This document shows positions 17,992-27,054 of a DNA stretch of 48,592 nucleotides, piece after piece. Origin of the DNA: Pedosphaera sp. (GTDB lineage Bacteria > Verrucomicrobiota > Verrucomicrobiia > Limisphaerales > UBA9464); NCBI GenBank assembly GCA_009695205.1, contig SIBK01000030.1, positions 1 to 48,592 on the forward strand, given 5' to 3'. The position numbers and the translations under genes were made by a program. Under the pieces are notes generated by a model that was given only the letters and a program-made list of their open reading frames with translations, was not told where the DNA came from and made no database searches. The number at the start of each line of letters is the position of its first letter. Position 1 is the first letter of the stretch.

Positions 17992-19112
17992 CCCCCTATA
18001 TCCCAGCACAGCAACCCTTGCGCGGACGCCGATGGCTGTTCATCGCTGCTCGCAATTTCGGGGATGCCCTTATAACGTCAACCCTGGTGCGGGCAATTAT
18101 TGAGAGCTTTCCTCAGGATCGGGTCGAGATCTTGTCTCGTCCGCAGTTCCATCCAATTTTTAACCGACTACCCGGCATCGCCGACTTTCACGTGGCCGCC
18201 TTTCCCATGGGATCGGTCAAAGAGTTCCATGCACCTGAAGCACTGGCTTTGGGCAACTGTATCCGCAAACTGCGTCGGGCCCGCTTCGATTGCTGCGTCA
18301 ATGACACCGGCGACGTCCGCGAAGCGTGGCTCGGACGGATGATCGGTCCCAAGTTCAATGTGGGACCCCAGTGGCACCCGGATAATCCGCACCTGAATCT
18401 AATCCAAGGTTGGTGGACAAAACCCGTGGTAAATCACCCGATATTCATCCCCGCGGATGTCCTCAATGTCTACAAGGTGCGGGCACTCATGGCATCTCAA
18501 CTCGGATGTCTTCCGGACATCGTCAATGGAATGTTGGAGCAGGTACCCAGAGCGCGGTCCCAGGATGGGCCCCGGGTGCTAGGTATCCAACCGTATGCGA
18601 CCCAGGATTGCCGGCTGTGGCCGTGGGAGTTCTGGTGCGCCCTCGCCAGCCAGGCCAGTCGGCACGGCGTTCAAGTCCGGATCTTTTGCGCCCCCCCGGA
18701 ACGCGACGTCACCGAAAAACGCCTGGCCCCGGTATTGCGGGTACCCGGCGTCGAACTTCGCGCCGAGCCCCTGGAGGGCTTTTTCCGGCAACTAACTCAA
18801 CTGACGGCCCTCGTGGCTCTCGACAGTTTTGGCATCCATGCGGCGCGAAGCATGGGTGTGCCCGCGGTCATGATCAACGGAGCCAACGATCCCCGTTTGT
18901 GGCAACCGCCGGGAACTCGGATGTTGTCGAACGGCGGGAATTGCCCAAAGTTCCCCTGCTATTGCCAGCCCGTCTGTGGTGGGCCAGATCTTCCGGAAAA
19001 TGCCTGCATCCGGGAAATCACCCCGGCACAGGTCTGGAACGAAATCCGAGTCCTCCTGTTCCCGGAACCCATCCAAAACACCACAACCCCACCGAGCTCA
19101 CCGCCTCAATGA
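17988..19112 (+). CDS. Glycosyltransferase family 9 (heptosyltransferase-like)
   Basis: GT-B enzyme of 374 residues. It opens [23 protein letters not shown], where NFGDALITS stands for the GT9 RLGD-type loop, and its C-terminal domain has [21 protein letters not shown], the GT9 donor-binding signature. A cluster of cysteines ([13 protein letters not shown]) precedes the C-terminus, as in the other GT9 protein at 10020. The start codon is inferred to be the TTG at 17988, which overlaps the previous stop (TTGA); the only upstream ATG lies inside the methyltransferase gene. It ends in an ATGA overlap with the epimerase gene. Confidence 0.8.
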   Translation: MTPYIPAQQPLRGRRWLFIAARNFGDALITSTLVRAIIESFPQDRVEILSRPQFHPIFNRLPGIADFHVAAFPMGSVKEFHAPEALALGNCIRKLRRARFDCCVNDTGDVREAWLGRMIGPKFNVGPQWHPDNPHLNLIQGWWTKPVVNHPIFIPADVLNVYKVRALMASQLGCLPDIVNGMLEQVPRARSQDGPRVLGIQPYATQDCRLWPWEFWCALASQASRHGVQVRIFCAPPERDVTEKRLAPVLRVPGVELRAEPLEGFFRQLTQLTALVALDSFGIHAARSMGVPAVMINGANDPRLWQPPGTRMLSNGGNCPKFPCYCQPVCGGPDLPENACIREITPAQVWNEIRVLLFPEPIQNTTTPPSSPPQ

Positions 19113-20164
19113 AACTCCTTGTCACTGGATCCAGTGGACTCATTGGAAGTGAAGTCGTCAGCGATTTCTGCCGCGAGGGTTGGAAAGTCCACGGCGTCGA
19201 CAACAACATGCGTGCCGACTTCTTCGGACCCCAGGGAGACACCCGTTGGAATCTCGCCCGCCTTCAGCAGGAAAACCCCGGATTCTGCCATCACGAAGTG
19301 GACATCCGCGACCGGACCCGTATCGCAGAACTGCTCCAGGCTCTTCGCCCCGACGCCATCGTACACGCCGCTGCGCAGCCAAGCCACGACCTGGCCGCCT
19401 CTCGACCCTTCGATGACTTCGATGTCAACGCTGGGGGTACCTTGAATTTGCTGGAGGCCGCCCGCCAGGCTTGCCCTGAATCCCCATTCGTGCACCTCAG
19501 CACCAACAAAGTGTATGGGGATGCTCCCAACGAACTGCCGCTCAAGGAACACGCGACCCGATGGGACTACGCAGAGGCTGTGGACCACGATGGCATCCCG
19601 GAGACGTTCCGTATCGATCGGTCGAAGCATTCGGTGTTCGGCGCCTCGAAAGTGGCGGCCGATGTGATGGTTCAGGAATACGGCCGCTATTTTGCCATGC
19701 CCACCTGCTGCCTCCGGGGAGGCTGCCTAACCGGCCCAAATCATTCGGGAGTCGAACTCCACGGATTTCTCAGCTACCTAATAAAGTGCAATCTCGAAGG
19801 CCGCACGTATCGCATCTATGGCTATCGGGGCAAACAAGTTCGTGACAACATCCATTCCCACGACGTCGTCCAGTTCATCCGGAGAGTTATCGCCACTCCA
19901 CGTCCAGGTGAAGTATATAACCTCGGCGGCGGGCGGGAAAACTCGATCTCGATCCTGGAAGCCTTTGCCCTGATCTCCGAAATCTCGGGCCAAGCGATGC
20001 AATATGAATATGTCGATCAAAACCGCCAGGGGGATCACATCTGCTACATTTCCAACCTCAATAAGGTGAAGGCCCACTTTCCAGGCTGGGGTATCACGCG
20101 CAATCTGCGCCAGACGTTTGAGGAAATCCACAGATCCTGGGTCACCCGCCGCCTTGTTTCATGA
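19109..20164 (+). CDS. NAD-dependent sugar epimerase, CDP-paratose 2-epimerase-like, with Phe in the catalytic Tyr position
   Basis: Extended SDR of 351 residues that most resembles TyvE/RfbE CDP-paratose 2-epimerases: [10 protein letters not shown] cofactor loop, INAAGQ-type segment read as HAAAQPSHD, the STNKVYGD tract and [12 protein letters not shown]. The usual catalytic YxxxK is read as FGASK (F177, K181; codon TTC at 19637-19639), so the catalytic tyrosine is replaced by phenylalanine. I believe related proteins in other genomes share the Phe, which would make this a subfamily trait rather than a lesion. It is translationally coupled on both sides (19109 and 20161). It may be an epimerase with a different acid/base residue or a binding protein for a nucleotide sugar. 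Confidence 0.75.
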   Translation: MKLLVTGSSGLIGSEVVSDFCREGWKVHGVDNNMRADFFGPQGDTRWNLARLQQENPGFCHHEVDIRDRTRIAELLQALRPDAIVHAAAQPSHDLAASRPFDDFDVNAGGTLNLLEAARQACPESPFVHLSTNKVYGDAPNELPLKEHATRWDYAEAVDHDGIPETFRIDRSKHSVFGASKVAADVMVQEYGRYFAMPTCCLRGGCLTGPNHSGVELHGFLSYLIKCNLEGRTYRIYGYRGKQVRDNIHSHDVVQFIRRVIATPRPGEVYNLGGGRENSISILEAFALISEISGQAMQYEYVDQNRQGDHICYISNLNKVKAHFPGWGITRNLRQTFEEIHRSWVTRRLVS

Positions 20165-21735
20165 CGGCACGCGCCGTTCCCACAGATCATCGAATGCCTC
20201 CTCCGTTCCACGATGGAATCGGCCCAGGATACCGAAGGCCGGCAGCGCTTCTCCAAGCGTCGCTCGGATGGGCGACATGCTGCATGCTCGTAGCCATGCT
20301 CCGCACCACCGCAGGGGGTCTCCAGGCCCTGCTCCCAGTCACTCCGGAACCGGTGACGCTGTCGCAGGCCAATCACCTGTCGCGAATTCACGCCCTTCTC
20401 GGTTCCGGATCCCTGCGCGACAAAACCCCCATCCGGATCCTGATATACGGCGGCGAAGTTATCAAGATACCGTGGAGCGACCGTCTGATGCAGGCGTTGC
20501 AGAAACGACACCCGAATTGCACCTTGATCACCACTAATTTGGCCGTTACAGGGTATCAGGGGTCGGAATTGCTGAAACTCGCAAACGCCGATATCTATCC
20601 CTTCTATCCGGACTTAGTGCTTCTTCATGCCTATGGAGGGGGTGAGCCGTACCGGCGTCTCATCCGGGAAATTCGCGAACGCACGACGGCCGACGTGCTC
20701 GTGCTCACCGATCACCCTCATGTCCATCCCCTGGTTTCTTTAGACGAGGAAATATCCCCCGCGATTCTGGAGCAGCGAGCGGCAGAACGCCCATTCCCCG
20801 AGCAGTACTGGGGTCCGTGGTTGAACTATTGCCTTCTACCCCGTTTCGCAGACGAGGCGGATGCCTGTCTGGCGACTATCCGAGACGGTTGGAAAAGACA
20901 TATCCGAACTCATCAACTCGCTATTAGCAATCTAGTTTCCGACAACTACGTGATGCCGAATGAGCAGGGCCAGCACTTGATGATTGAGTTGTTGCTTCCG
21001 TATTTCCGCCCGGTCTCCGGGATGACACGCGAGGATCCCTGGAATAGCGCCCGGGTGACAACTTACTCCGGTGAGGACGAACTGAATTGGAAGCGGGGAA
21101 AGGTCCGAATCGAGTTCACCGGCAACCGAGTGGAAGTGATCACCGATGCGGCGTCCGACGAGCCGGTGAGTGTCCTGCTCGATGGGAAGCCGCCATCGGA
21201 ACATCCCTCTCTCTATGGCGTGACTCGATGCTCATTAATTCCCGGTTCCGATTGGCCGGCCCTTCTGAATTCCCAATCCGCAATGCCATTGCAGGAGGAA
21301 GAATGGACCGCCAGCCTTAACAACGTCCACTCGAACAGGACCTATTTCACCTTTAAACTAGCCGGATCGAAAACGGGTCCGGATGGCGAAGGCCGGTCTG
21401 ATCGCGAGTTCCGATCCCGTTCAGGCCGAGTGTTGATCGCCCCGGATGATTGGGAGATCATGCGATTCGCGGCCCAGAATCGGCGCCCGGTTCCTGAATC
21501 GTTGGAAGTGCGATGGAAGACTGTTTTCCGCGGGCGGGATGAGTATAAACCGACTGTTTCTAGCACGCCGGGTGAATTCATAACCACGGTCCTGGCGACG
21601 GGGTTGCCAAATCAACCGCATGTTTTGGAGCTCACCACTCCATCCGGACGTCCGTCGCCGATCCGAGCGATCCGTTGTTATCGTCCACCCCTTATCCCTC
21701 CTTCTGTTTCCGGCAAAAAGCGGATTCCAAAATGA
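20161..21735 (+). CDS. SGNH/GDSL-hydrolase-like protein lacking the catalytic residues
   Basis: Protein of 524 residues with a weak hydrophobic segment (about 32-48) that could anchor it or act as a signal. Residues 91-275 follow the SGNH fold: strand 1 [10 protein letters not shown], the block II region [14 protein letters not shown] with Asn126, [15 protein letters not shown], and the terminal block before NEQGQHLM. The nucleophile position, normally Ser after YG or GD, reads GGE (97-99), and the DxxH block reads NYVM (262-265), so Ser, Asp and His all appear missing. The C-terminal 250 residues are an unrecognised, probably beta-rich domain. Coupled to the epimerase before it and the membrane protein after it. 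Possibly a binding or scaffolding protein for acylated glycan; function unknown. Confidence 0.6.
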   Translation: MTARAVPTDHRMPPPFHDGIGPGYRRPAALLQASLGWATCCMLVAMLRTTAGGLQALLPVTPEPVTLSQANHLSRIHALLGSGSLRDKTPIRILIYGGEVIKIPWSDRLMQALQKRHPNCTLITTNLAVTGYQGSELLKLANADIYPFYPDLVLLHAYGGGEPYRRLIREIRERTTADVLVLTDHPHVHPLVSLDEEISPAILEQRAAERPFPEQYWGPWLNYCLLPRFADEADACLATIRDGWKRHIRTHQLAISNLVSDNYVMPNEQGQHLMIELLLPYFRPVSGMTREDPWNSARVTTYSGEDELNWKRGKVRIEFTGNRVEVITDAASDEPVSVLLDGKPPSEHPSLYGVTRCSLIPGSDWPALLNSQSAMPLQEEEWTASLNNVHSNRTYFTFKLAGSKTGPDGEGRSDREFRSRSGRVLIAPDDWEIMRFAAQNRRPVPESLEVRWKTVFRGRDEYKPTVSSTPGEFITTVLATGLPNQPHVLELTTPSGRPSPIRAIRCYRPPLIPPSVSGKKRIPK

Positions 21736-23204
21736 CCCGCTCCCCATCCGCGCTGGATTTTTCGGCATGCCTCTTCCGCGTACTGTCCGCGGGGACGCAT
21801 CGGTGGCGGACCTGCTCCCGTCTGCGACTGTTGGTATTCGGAGTCTCATCCTGGGCGCTCTTAACTCTGAATTTTGGACTGAACCTCTTCAGCATGGCTA
21901 ACTCCGTCTGGTTTGAACTGCACCAGCGGGATTCCGAATGCCTCGTCGTCGCCCGACTGGTCGCCGACCGCAGCGGCAGTGCGGGAAGCCATGCGGGGCT
22001 TTTGGGTCAGTACACCAATGCGACGATTCTTCGGAAACGGGATCAGGTGGAGACCCAATACCGTCTCTATACGGGGCTCGAAACGGGGTTGACCAACTTT
22101 ACGTTCGTCCCGTACACCCATCAAGTGGGTCTCCAGGCTGTACTTCTGGGCGACGTGGATCGCTCGGTGGATTCAGCTCTGGCGCATGCGGCATCCTGGA
22201 ATCTTGCCCGACCCAAATACTTTGTTAAAATCCAGGAAAACAAGATCGTTCTTCTCCAACTCGTAGTCGCTGCAGTCAATGCCGCGATTTTTTCCACGCT
22301 TCTATGCTGGTTCCACCTCGAGTTTGGCTCTACGACAGCCTGGATACTGCTGCCACTGACACTCTTGTCACCGTGGATCACCGTCTTTGGCCGGAATCTA
22401 TATTGGATCATCGGGTCTTGGTATCTTCCCATGGTGGCGGCCGCTCTCTTGTGCCGCTGGCTTGGGTCCGGCTCCACCGATGCTCTTCGTCAAACGGTCC
22501 TCGTGTGCCTGCTCGCGATCACCATGGCCGTCGGCGTTCTTTTCAAGTCCACCATGGGTTATGAATTTCTAAGCGCAGTGGTCCTCGCACAGATGAGCAT
22601 CGTGGTCTACTACGCTAAACTGTGGCGATGGTCCTGGCTGCGTCTCCTGGTATCCCTCCTCGTCTCCGGGATAGCCTCCATCGGCGGCTTCGGAGCCGCA
22701 CTTTGGATTCATTATCACAAATTGCTCCACTTGTCGGGCGGACACTCCACCGAAGCCATTCAGTCTCTCACGACCTTTGTATCGGACCGTGCTATTGGGG
22801 ACGCTTCCTCGCGCGCGGCCGAATATGGGAGCCACGTTTCCGGCAATCCAGTGCTCGTGATTCTCAAGTATGTATTCGGCGTATGGAATCTTTTTCCCCC
22901 CTTTTTCATATTTCTGTTGCCAACAGTCTGGGTTGCCGTCCAGGTACTTCGCCAAAAAGATTCACTCACCCAGGGACTTCAACCGCTCGCCTGGGCCTAC
23001 CTTTTTTCCTGGAGCGCCCCGCTTTCTTGGTTTGTGGCCGCACGGGGACACTCCATGGTTCACACTCACATCAACTATGTGCTCTGGCATCTCCCAACCA
23101 TGTTCTTCGCTCTTGCACTGCTGGTGAAGTGGTCCCTGCTTCATTATACGATCCGCTGGGAAATCGTCCGAACCCGTCTGGCGCCACCCTGTCCGCGGGG
23201 TTGA
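21732..23204 (+). CDS. Polytopic membrane protein, unknown function
   Basis: Protein of 490 residues with an N-terminal hydrophobic helix (about 33-53), a soluble stretch (about 55-170), then eight or so helices. The arrangement, a first helix followed by an extracytoplasmic loop and a membrane bundle, resembles GT-C glycosyltransferases, but I see no clear DxD/ExD motif of that fold, so this is only a possibility. It starts at an ATGA overlap with the SGNH-like gene, a sign that the two act together, perhaps in modifying the glycan on the periplasmic side. The stop is followed by a 40-base gap. Confidence 0.7.
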   Translation: MTRSPSALDFSACLFRVLSAGTHRWRTCSRLRLLVFGVSSWALLTLNFGLNLFSMANSVWFELHQRDSECLVVARLVADRSGSAGSHAGLLGQYTNATILRKRDQVETQYRLYTGLETGLTNFTFVPYTHQVGLQAVLLGDVDRSVDSALAHAASWNLARPKYFVKIQENKIVLLQLVVAAVNAAIFSTLLCWFHLEFGSTTAWILLPLTLLSPWITVFGRNLYWIIGSWYLPMVAAALLCRWLGSGSTDALRQTVLVCLLAITMAVGVLFKSTMGYEFLSAVVLAQMSIVVYYAKLWRWSWLRLLVSLLVSGIASIGGFGAALWIHYHKLLHLSGGHSTEAIQSLTTFVSDRAIGDASSRAAEYGSHVSGNPVLVILKYVFGVWNLFPPFFIFLLPTVWVAVQVLRQKDSLTQGLQPLAWAYLFSWSAPLSWFVAARGHSMVHTHINYVLWHLPTMFFALALLVKWSLLHYTIRWEIVRTRLAPPCPRG

Positions 23205-23244
23205 GAAGTTCCCGAACTCCCGCAACCGTCCTGTAGCGAAACCC

Positions 23245-24063
23245 TTGACGCCCCCCCAGTTGAATCATCCCCCCACTCTTGACCCGGACCGCTGCGCCCT
23301 TCTTGGCCACACCGGCTTCGTGGGCGGCAATCTGCTTCGACAATTCCCTTTCGGCGGCACTTATCATTCAAAAAACATCGGCGAACTCGCCGGCCGGTCG
23401 TACGATCTAATCGTCTGCTCTGCCGTTTCCGCGGTAAAATGGCAGGCTAATAAAGATCCCGAGAGCGACTGGCGGCGGATCCAATCGCTACTGGATGTCC
23501 TCACCCGGGTCGATGCCCGGCGCTTCATCCTGATCTCCACCATCGACGTCTATCCGATTCCGGTGGGAGTGACCGAGGCGGATGACCCATCCGGTATCTC
23601 AAATCATGCCTACGGACTTCATCGTTTAAAGTTAGAACAGTTTGTCCGGAGCCGATTCCCTGTGCACCACGTTGTCCGACTTCCCGGCCTCTTCGGCGAT
23701 GGACTCAAAAAGAATCTTATTTACGACCTGCTGCACTCGAATCTCCTTGATAATATTCATCCTGACGGCGTTTTTCAGTATTACGATCTCAGTCGCCTTT
23801 GGCCGGATTTGGGGAAGACGATGGCGGCCTCCCTGCCCCTTCTCAATGTAGCAACGGAACCGCTGCTCACCCGGGAAATTGTGAGCCGGTTCTTTCCGAA
23901 CAGCCGAATCGGCGCAACAGCCAGTGGAGCCGGTCGGTACGATTTTCGCTCACGGCACGACACTCTGTGGAACGGTACGAATGGCTATCTCTATTCGAAG
24001 GAAGACGTGATGACAGATCTAGGACGATTCCTCGCGCGACAGCCCTCTCAACAAGCTCTCTGA
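23245..24063 (+). CDS. NAD-dependent epimerase/dehydratase family protein (YxxxR variant)
   Basis: Short SDR-type protein of 272 residues. The cofactor motif is LGHTGFVGGNLL (about 19-30), LISTIDVYP gives the serine strand, and the catalytic tyrosine segment reads YGLHR (Y123 to R127), with Lys replaced by Arg. It lacks much of the C-terminal substrate domain of extended SDRs. The start is TTG 23245; no ATG is available in this frame. It is the first of three closely spaced genes (7- and 13-base gaps) with the TIM-barrel and FAD proteins, which suggests a common pathway. Likely a sugar reductase or epimerase; substrate unknown. Confidence 0.72.
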   Translation: MTPPQLNHPPTLDPDRCALLGHTGFVGGNLLRQFPFGGTYHSKNIGELAGRSYDLIVCSAVSAVKWQANKDPESDWRRIQSLLDVLTRVDARRFILISTIDVYPIPVGVTEADDPSGISNHAYGLHRLKLEQFVRSRFPVHHVVRLPGLFGDGLKKNLIYDLLHSNLLDNIHPDGVFQYYDLSRLWPDLGKTMAASLPLLNVATEPLLTREIVSRFFPNSRIGATASGAGRYDFRSRHDTLWNGTNGYLYSKEDVMTDLGRFLARQPSQQAL

Positions 24064-24070
24064 ATCCCTT

Positions 24071-24883
24071 GTGACCCTTGCCGTCTCCAATATCGCCTGG
24101 ACCCCGGATCAGGATGATGACGCGCATGCCCTCCTGTCCGATCTGGGCGTCCGCGCTCTGGAACTCGCCCCCACGCGCTGGTGGCCTGATTTGTCGCGGG
24201 TTACCCCGGCTCAGGTGGCGGACGCGCAGGCGCGCCTTGCGCGTTTCGGACTACGTCCCGTTGCATTTCAGGCCGTTCTATTTGGACAACCGCAGCTTGC
24301 CGTGTTCGGGCAGTCTGCCGCCACCTGCGAATCGTACCTGTCGACGGTCGTGGATCTGGCTTCGAGCTTCGGCGTCTCGGCAATCGTTTTTGGTTCACCG
24401 AAGCAACGATTACGAGGAACGAGGACATTGGACGAAGCCATCGCTGACAGTGTTCTCTTGTGGAGGAGGCTGGGGGATCGCGCGGCGACTCGCGGCGTGC
24501 GGTTTTGCCTTGAGCCAAACCCTTGCGAATACGGGGCTGATTTCATGACCACCCTTGCAGAAACCGCCGCGGTAGTCCGGGCAGCCGGATCGCCTGGAGT
24601 CTGGTTGAATGTGGACGGTGGCGAATTGGCAATGAATGCGGAGAAATTGCCGGAGGCGCTGGAGAATTGCCGAGATCGGATCGGGCATTTTCACATTAGT
24701 GAGCCTTACCTGGGCCCGCTGGAGGGAGCACCCGAGCGACATCGCGCCTACGCCCGCGCCCTTCGGTCCGCAGGCTATGACGGAATTGTCTCCCTGGAAA
24801 TGCGTAGCCAGCCTGGCGGATTGATCGCTGTGGAAACCGCTGTAAGATGGGCGGCAGCGGCATACGAAACCGCCGATCCCTGA
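24071..24883 (+). CDS. Sugar phosphate isomerase/epimerase-like TIM barrel (AP_endonuc_2 family)
   Basis: Cytosolic (beta/alpha)8 protein of 270 residues of the xylose-isomerase-like group. Four candidate divalent metal ligands stand at the ends of strands in the usual order: E148 in CLEPNP, D182 in LNVDGG, H208 in HFHISEP and E243 in VSLEMR. This set supports an active isomerase or epimerase. It starts with GTG 24071, seven bases after the SDR stop, and sits before an FAD oxidoreductase. It may interconvert free sugars or sugar derivatives that the FAD enzyme oxidises; that pairing is inference. Confidence 0.78.
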   Translation: MTLAVSNIAWTPDQDDDAHALLSDLGVRALELAPTRWWPDLSRVTPAQVADAQARLARFGLRPVAFQAVLFGQPQLAVFGQSAATCESYLSTVVDLASSFGVSAIVFGSPKQRLRGTRTLDEAIADSVLLWRRLGDRAATRGVRFCLEPNPCEYGADFMTTLAETAAVVRAAGSPGVWLNVDGGELAMNAEKLPEALENCRDRIGHFHISEPYLGPLEGAPERHRAYARALRSAGYDGIVSLEMRSQPGGLIAVETAVRWAAAAYETADP

Positions 24884-24896
24884 TTTCACCCACCCG

Positions 24897-26018
24897 ATGT
24901 TTCAAGAATCGCATTACGATTGCCTGGTGATTGGTGGCGGATTTTTTGGATCCATTCTGGCGTCTGAGCTCGCTGGCCAGGGGTACCGGGCAGTGCTCTG
25001 CGAAAAAGAGGACGGCCTTTTGCAACGAGCTTCGTATGCAAATCAGGCCCGCGTCCACAACGGATACCACTATCCGCGAAGTGTGCTTACCGCACTTCGG
25101 TCCCGGGTGAACTTCCCGCGGTTCACTTCCGAATTCCAGCCTGCAATTGTCTCGGACTTCCGTAAATTATACGCAGTGCCCCGACGCTTCTCCAAAGTGT
25201 CAGCACGACAGTTCCGACTCTTCATGGAGCGGATCGGCGCCCCGATTTCCCGGGCGACTGCCTCCGAGGTGAAGCTCTTTAACTCCGAGCTTATTGAAGA
25301 CGTCTTTGGCGTGGTGGAATACGCCTTTGACGCCGTCCGATTGCTCGCGATCTGCGAAGAACGTTTACACCGCGCCGGCGTCGAAATCCAAACCCGCACA
25401 CGCGTCGAATCCGTCCATGCCGCGGAGGGCGGACTGAGAGTTGTCTGCACCTCCGATGGCGATCACACGGAAGTCCACGCCCGCCGGGTGCTCAACTGCG
25501 CGTACTCCCAAATCAACGAACTGCTCGACCACTCAGGACTGCCCATGATCCGATTGAAGCACGAGCTCACTGAACTGGCCCTGATTGAGCCCCCGCCCGA
25601 ATTACGCCAGGCAGGCGTCACCGTGATGTGTGGGCCGTTTTTTTCCTGTATGCCTTTTCCGGCAAAGGGATTACACACACTGAGTCACGTCCGCTATACC
25701 CCACACGCAACCTGGCAGGACGGCACCGGACCCTATACAAATGCACACGATTGGTTTGCGGCCGCTCCCAGGCGTTCGCGGTTTCCACACATGATCCGGG
25801 ATGCTGCGCGCTACCTTCCGTGCCTCGGGCGCTCCACTCACCGTGAATCGCTCTGGGAGGTGAAGACAGTCCTCCCGCAAAGTGAAGGAGATGACAGCCG
25901 TCCAATCCTCTTTCGACGGGACCATGGAGTGCCCGGGCTCACATGCATCCTCGGGGGAAAGATTGATAACATCTATGATGCCGTTGCCGAGTTTACCGTG
26001 GACGCCGCCTTGCCATGA
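24897..26018 (+). CDS. FAD-dependent oxidoreductase (DAO family)
   Basis: Flavoprotein of 373 residues. The dinucleotide fold begins DCLVIGGGFFGSILASEL with GGGFFG at 13-18 and an acidic residue at the end of strand 2 (LCEKE), as expected for FAD. RVHNGYHYPRS follows the fold, and ILGGKIDNIYD near the C-terminus matches the second FAD contact of DAO proteins. The family oxidises amines, hydroxy acids or sugar alcohols. In this place it probably acts on a sugar-derived compound, but no substrate can be assigned. Coupled to the next GT2 gene through an ATGA overlap at 26015. Confidence 0.8.
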   Translation: MFQESHYDCLVIGGGFFGSILASELAGQGYRAVLCEKEDGLLQRASYANQARVHNGYHYPRSVLTALRSRVNFPRFTSEFQPAIVSDFRKLYAVPRRFSKVSARQFRLFMERIGAPISRATASEVKLFNSELIEDVFGVVEYAFDAVRLLAICEERLHRAGVEIQTRTRVESVHAAEGGLRVVCTSDGDHTEVHARRVLNCAYSQINELLDHSGLPMIRLKHELTELALIEPPPELRQAGVTVMCGPFFSCMPFPAKGLHTLSHVRYTPHATWQDGTGPYTNAHDWFAAAPRRSRFPHMIRDAARYLPCLGRSTHRESLWEVKTVLPQSEGDDSRPILFRRDHGVPGLTCILGGKIDNIYDAVAEFTVDAALP

Positions 26019-27007
26019 ATACGCCTACCAGTGACACGTTCGTTTCCCTGGTGGCTCCCCTGCACCAGGCGGTTGCATGGTGTGAGGCTGCCGTGAACGA
26101 GATCGCCAGCGTGCTTCAGCAGAATTATGCCAACTACGAGATCCTTCTCGTTGACGACGGATCGACGGACGGCACCGCGGAAGCATTGAGCCGACTGGTC
26201 AATTCGGTCGACTGTGTCCGAGTGATCCGGCTCTCCCGGCATTTCGGAATTGAGGCGGCGATGCTGGCCGGATTCGATTCCGCAATCGGAGATTATATCG
26301 TGGTGCTGCAGGCCGAAACGGATCCGCCCGCCCTGATCCCGGAGCTGGTAAACCGCTGCCGCCGGGGTACCGGCATGGTCGTGGGCACCGAAAGACATTT
26401 GGCTCCGCGTTCGTGGATCGCCCGGCTCGGATCGGAGATATTTCACTGGTATTGCCGGCGGTTCCTTGGACTCGAATTTCATCGCGGCTCCCGCTACTTT
26501 CGCGTCTTCAGCCGTGCCGCCCTGAACGCGGTGCTCCAGGTCAAAGATCGAGTGCGAAATCTACGTCATGTGACCGCCCTCATCGGATTTCAAGCCGAGG
26601 CGGTCCCCTATGATCCGATGGCTCGCTGTTCGGTATCGCCACAACGCAACCTGCTCGACGACATCCACTCCGGTTTCGACGTCATCCTGGCCAACAGCCG
26701 GCACCCGCTGCGTGCCGTGACCCTTCTCGGTCTACTGGCCAGTGGCCTGAATTTGCTATACCTCGGCTATATTGTCGCGGTCTACTTCTTCAAGGAGAAG
26801 GTGGCGGAAGGCTGGACGACCCTGTCTCTTCAGCAGGCAGTCATGTTCTTTCTGGTCTTCGTCTGTCTCACGCTCCTGGCCGAATACGTTGGACTGGTCC
26901 TTTGGGAAACACGGGATCGCCCCGCCTATTTCGTCGCTACGGAGCAGCAAAGCAGCGTGACAATCCGACAGGAGGAACGGCGTAACGTAGTACGGAAGTC
27001 GGAATAG
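26015..27007 (+). CDS. GT2 glycosyltransferase, dolichyl/polyprenyl-phosphate sugar transferase-like
   Basis: Membrane-anchored GT-A enzyme of 330 residues, in the DPM1/ArnC/GtrB group that transfers a sugar to a polyprenyl phosphate. ILLVDDGSTDGT (about 44-55) is the nucleotide motif, and SRHFGIEAAMLAGFD matches the family. The metal motif that usually reads DADLQDPP is here LQAETDPP, so the first Asp is Gln and the acidic pair is shifted. Two hydrophobic helices at about 230-255 and 270-293 form the usual C-terminal anchor. If active it would make a lipid-linked donor for periplasmic glycan decoration, which fits the GT-C-like membrane protein at 21732. Confidence 0.78.
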   Translation: MNTPTSDTFVSLVAPLHQAVAWCEAAVNEIASVLQQNYANYEILLVDDGSTDGTAEALSRLVNSVDCVRVIRLSRHFGIEAAMLAGFDSAIGDYIVVLQAETDPPALIPELVNRCRRGTGMVVGTERHLAPRSWIARLGSEIFHWYCRRFLGLEFHRGSRYFRVFSRAALNAVLQVKDRVRNLRHVTALIGFQAEAVPYDPMARCSVSPQRNLLDDIHSGFDVILANSRHPLRAVTLLGLLASGLNLLYLGYIVAVYFFKEKVAEGWTTLSLQQAVMFFLVFVCLTLLAEYVGLVLWETRDRPAYFVATEQQSSVTIRQEERRNVVRKSE

Positions 27008-27054
27008 TTATTCTCGGCGCTTCGTTCGCACGTCCCTTTGAAATCGTACTCTTC

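Noticed and set aside
18410..20164. A 584-residue frame that looks like a fusion of an unknown domain to an epimerase
   Set aside because: The first 233 residues are the GT9 gene read out of frame; the epimerase starts at ATG 19109, overlapping the GT9 stop.
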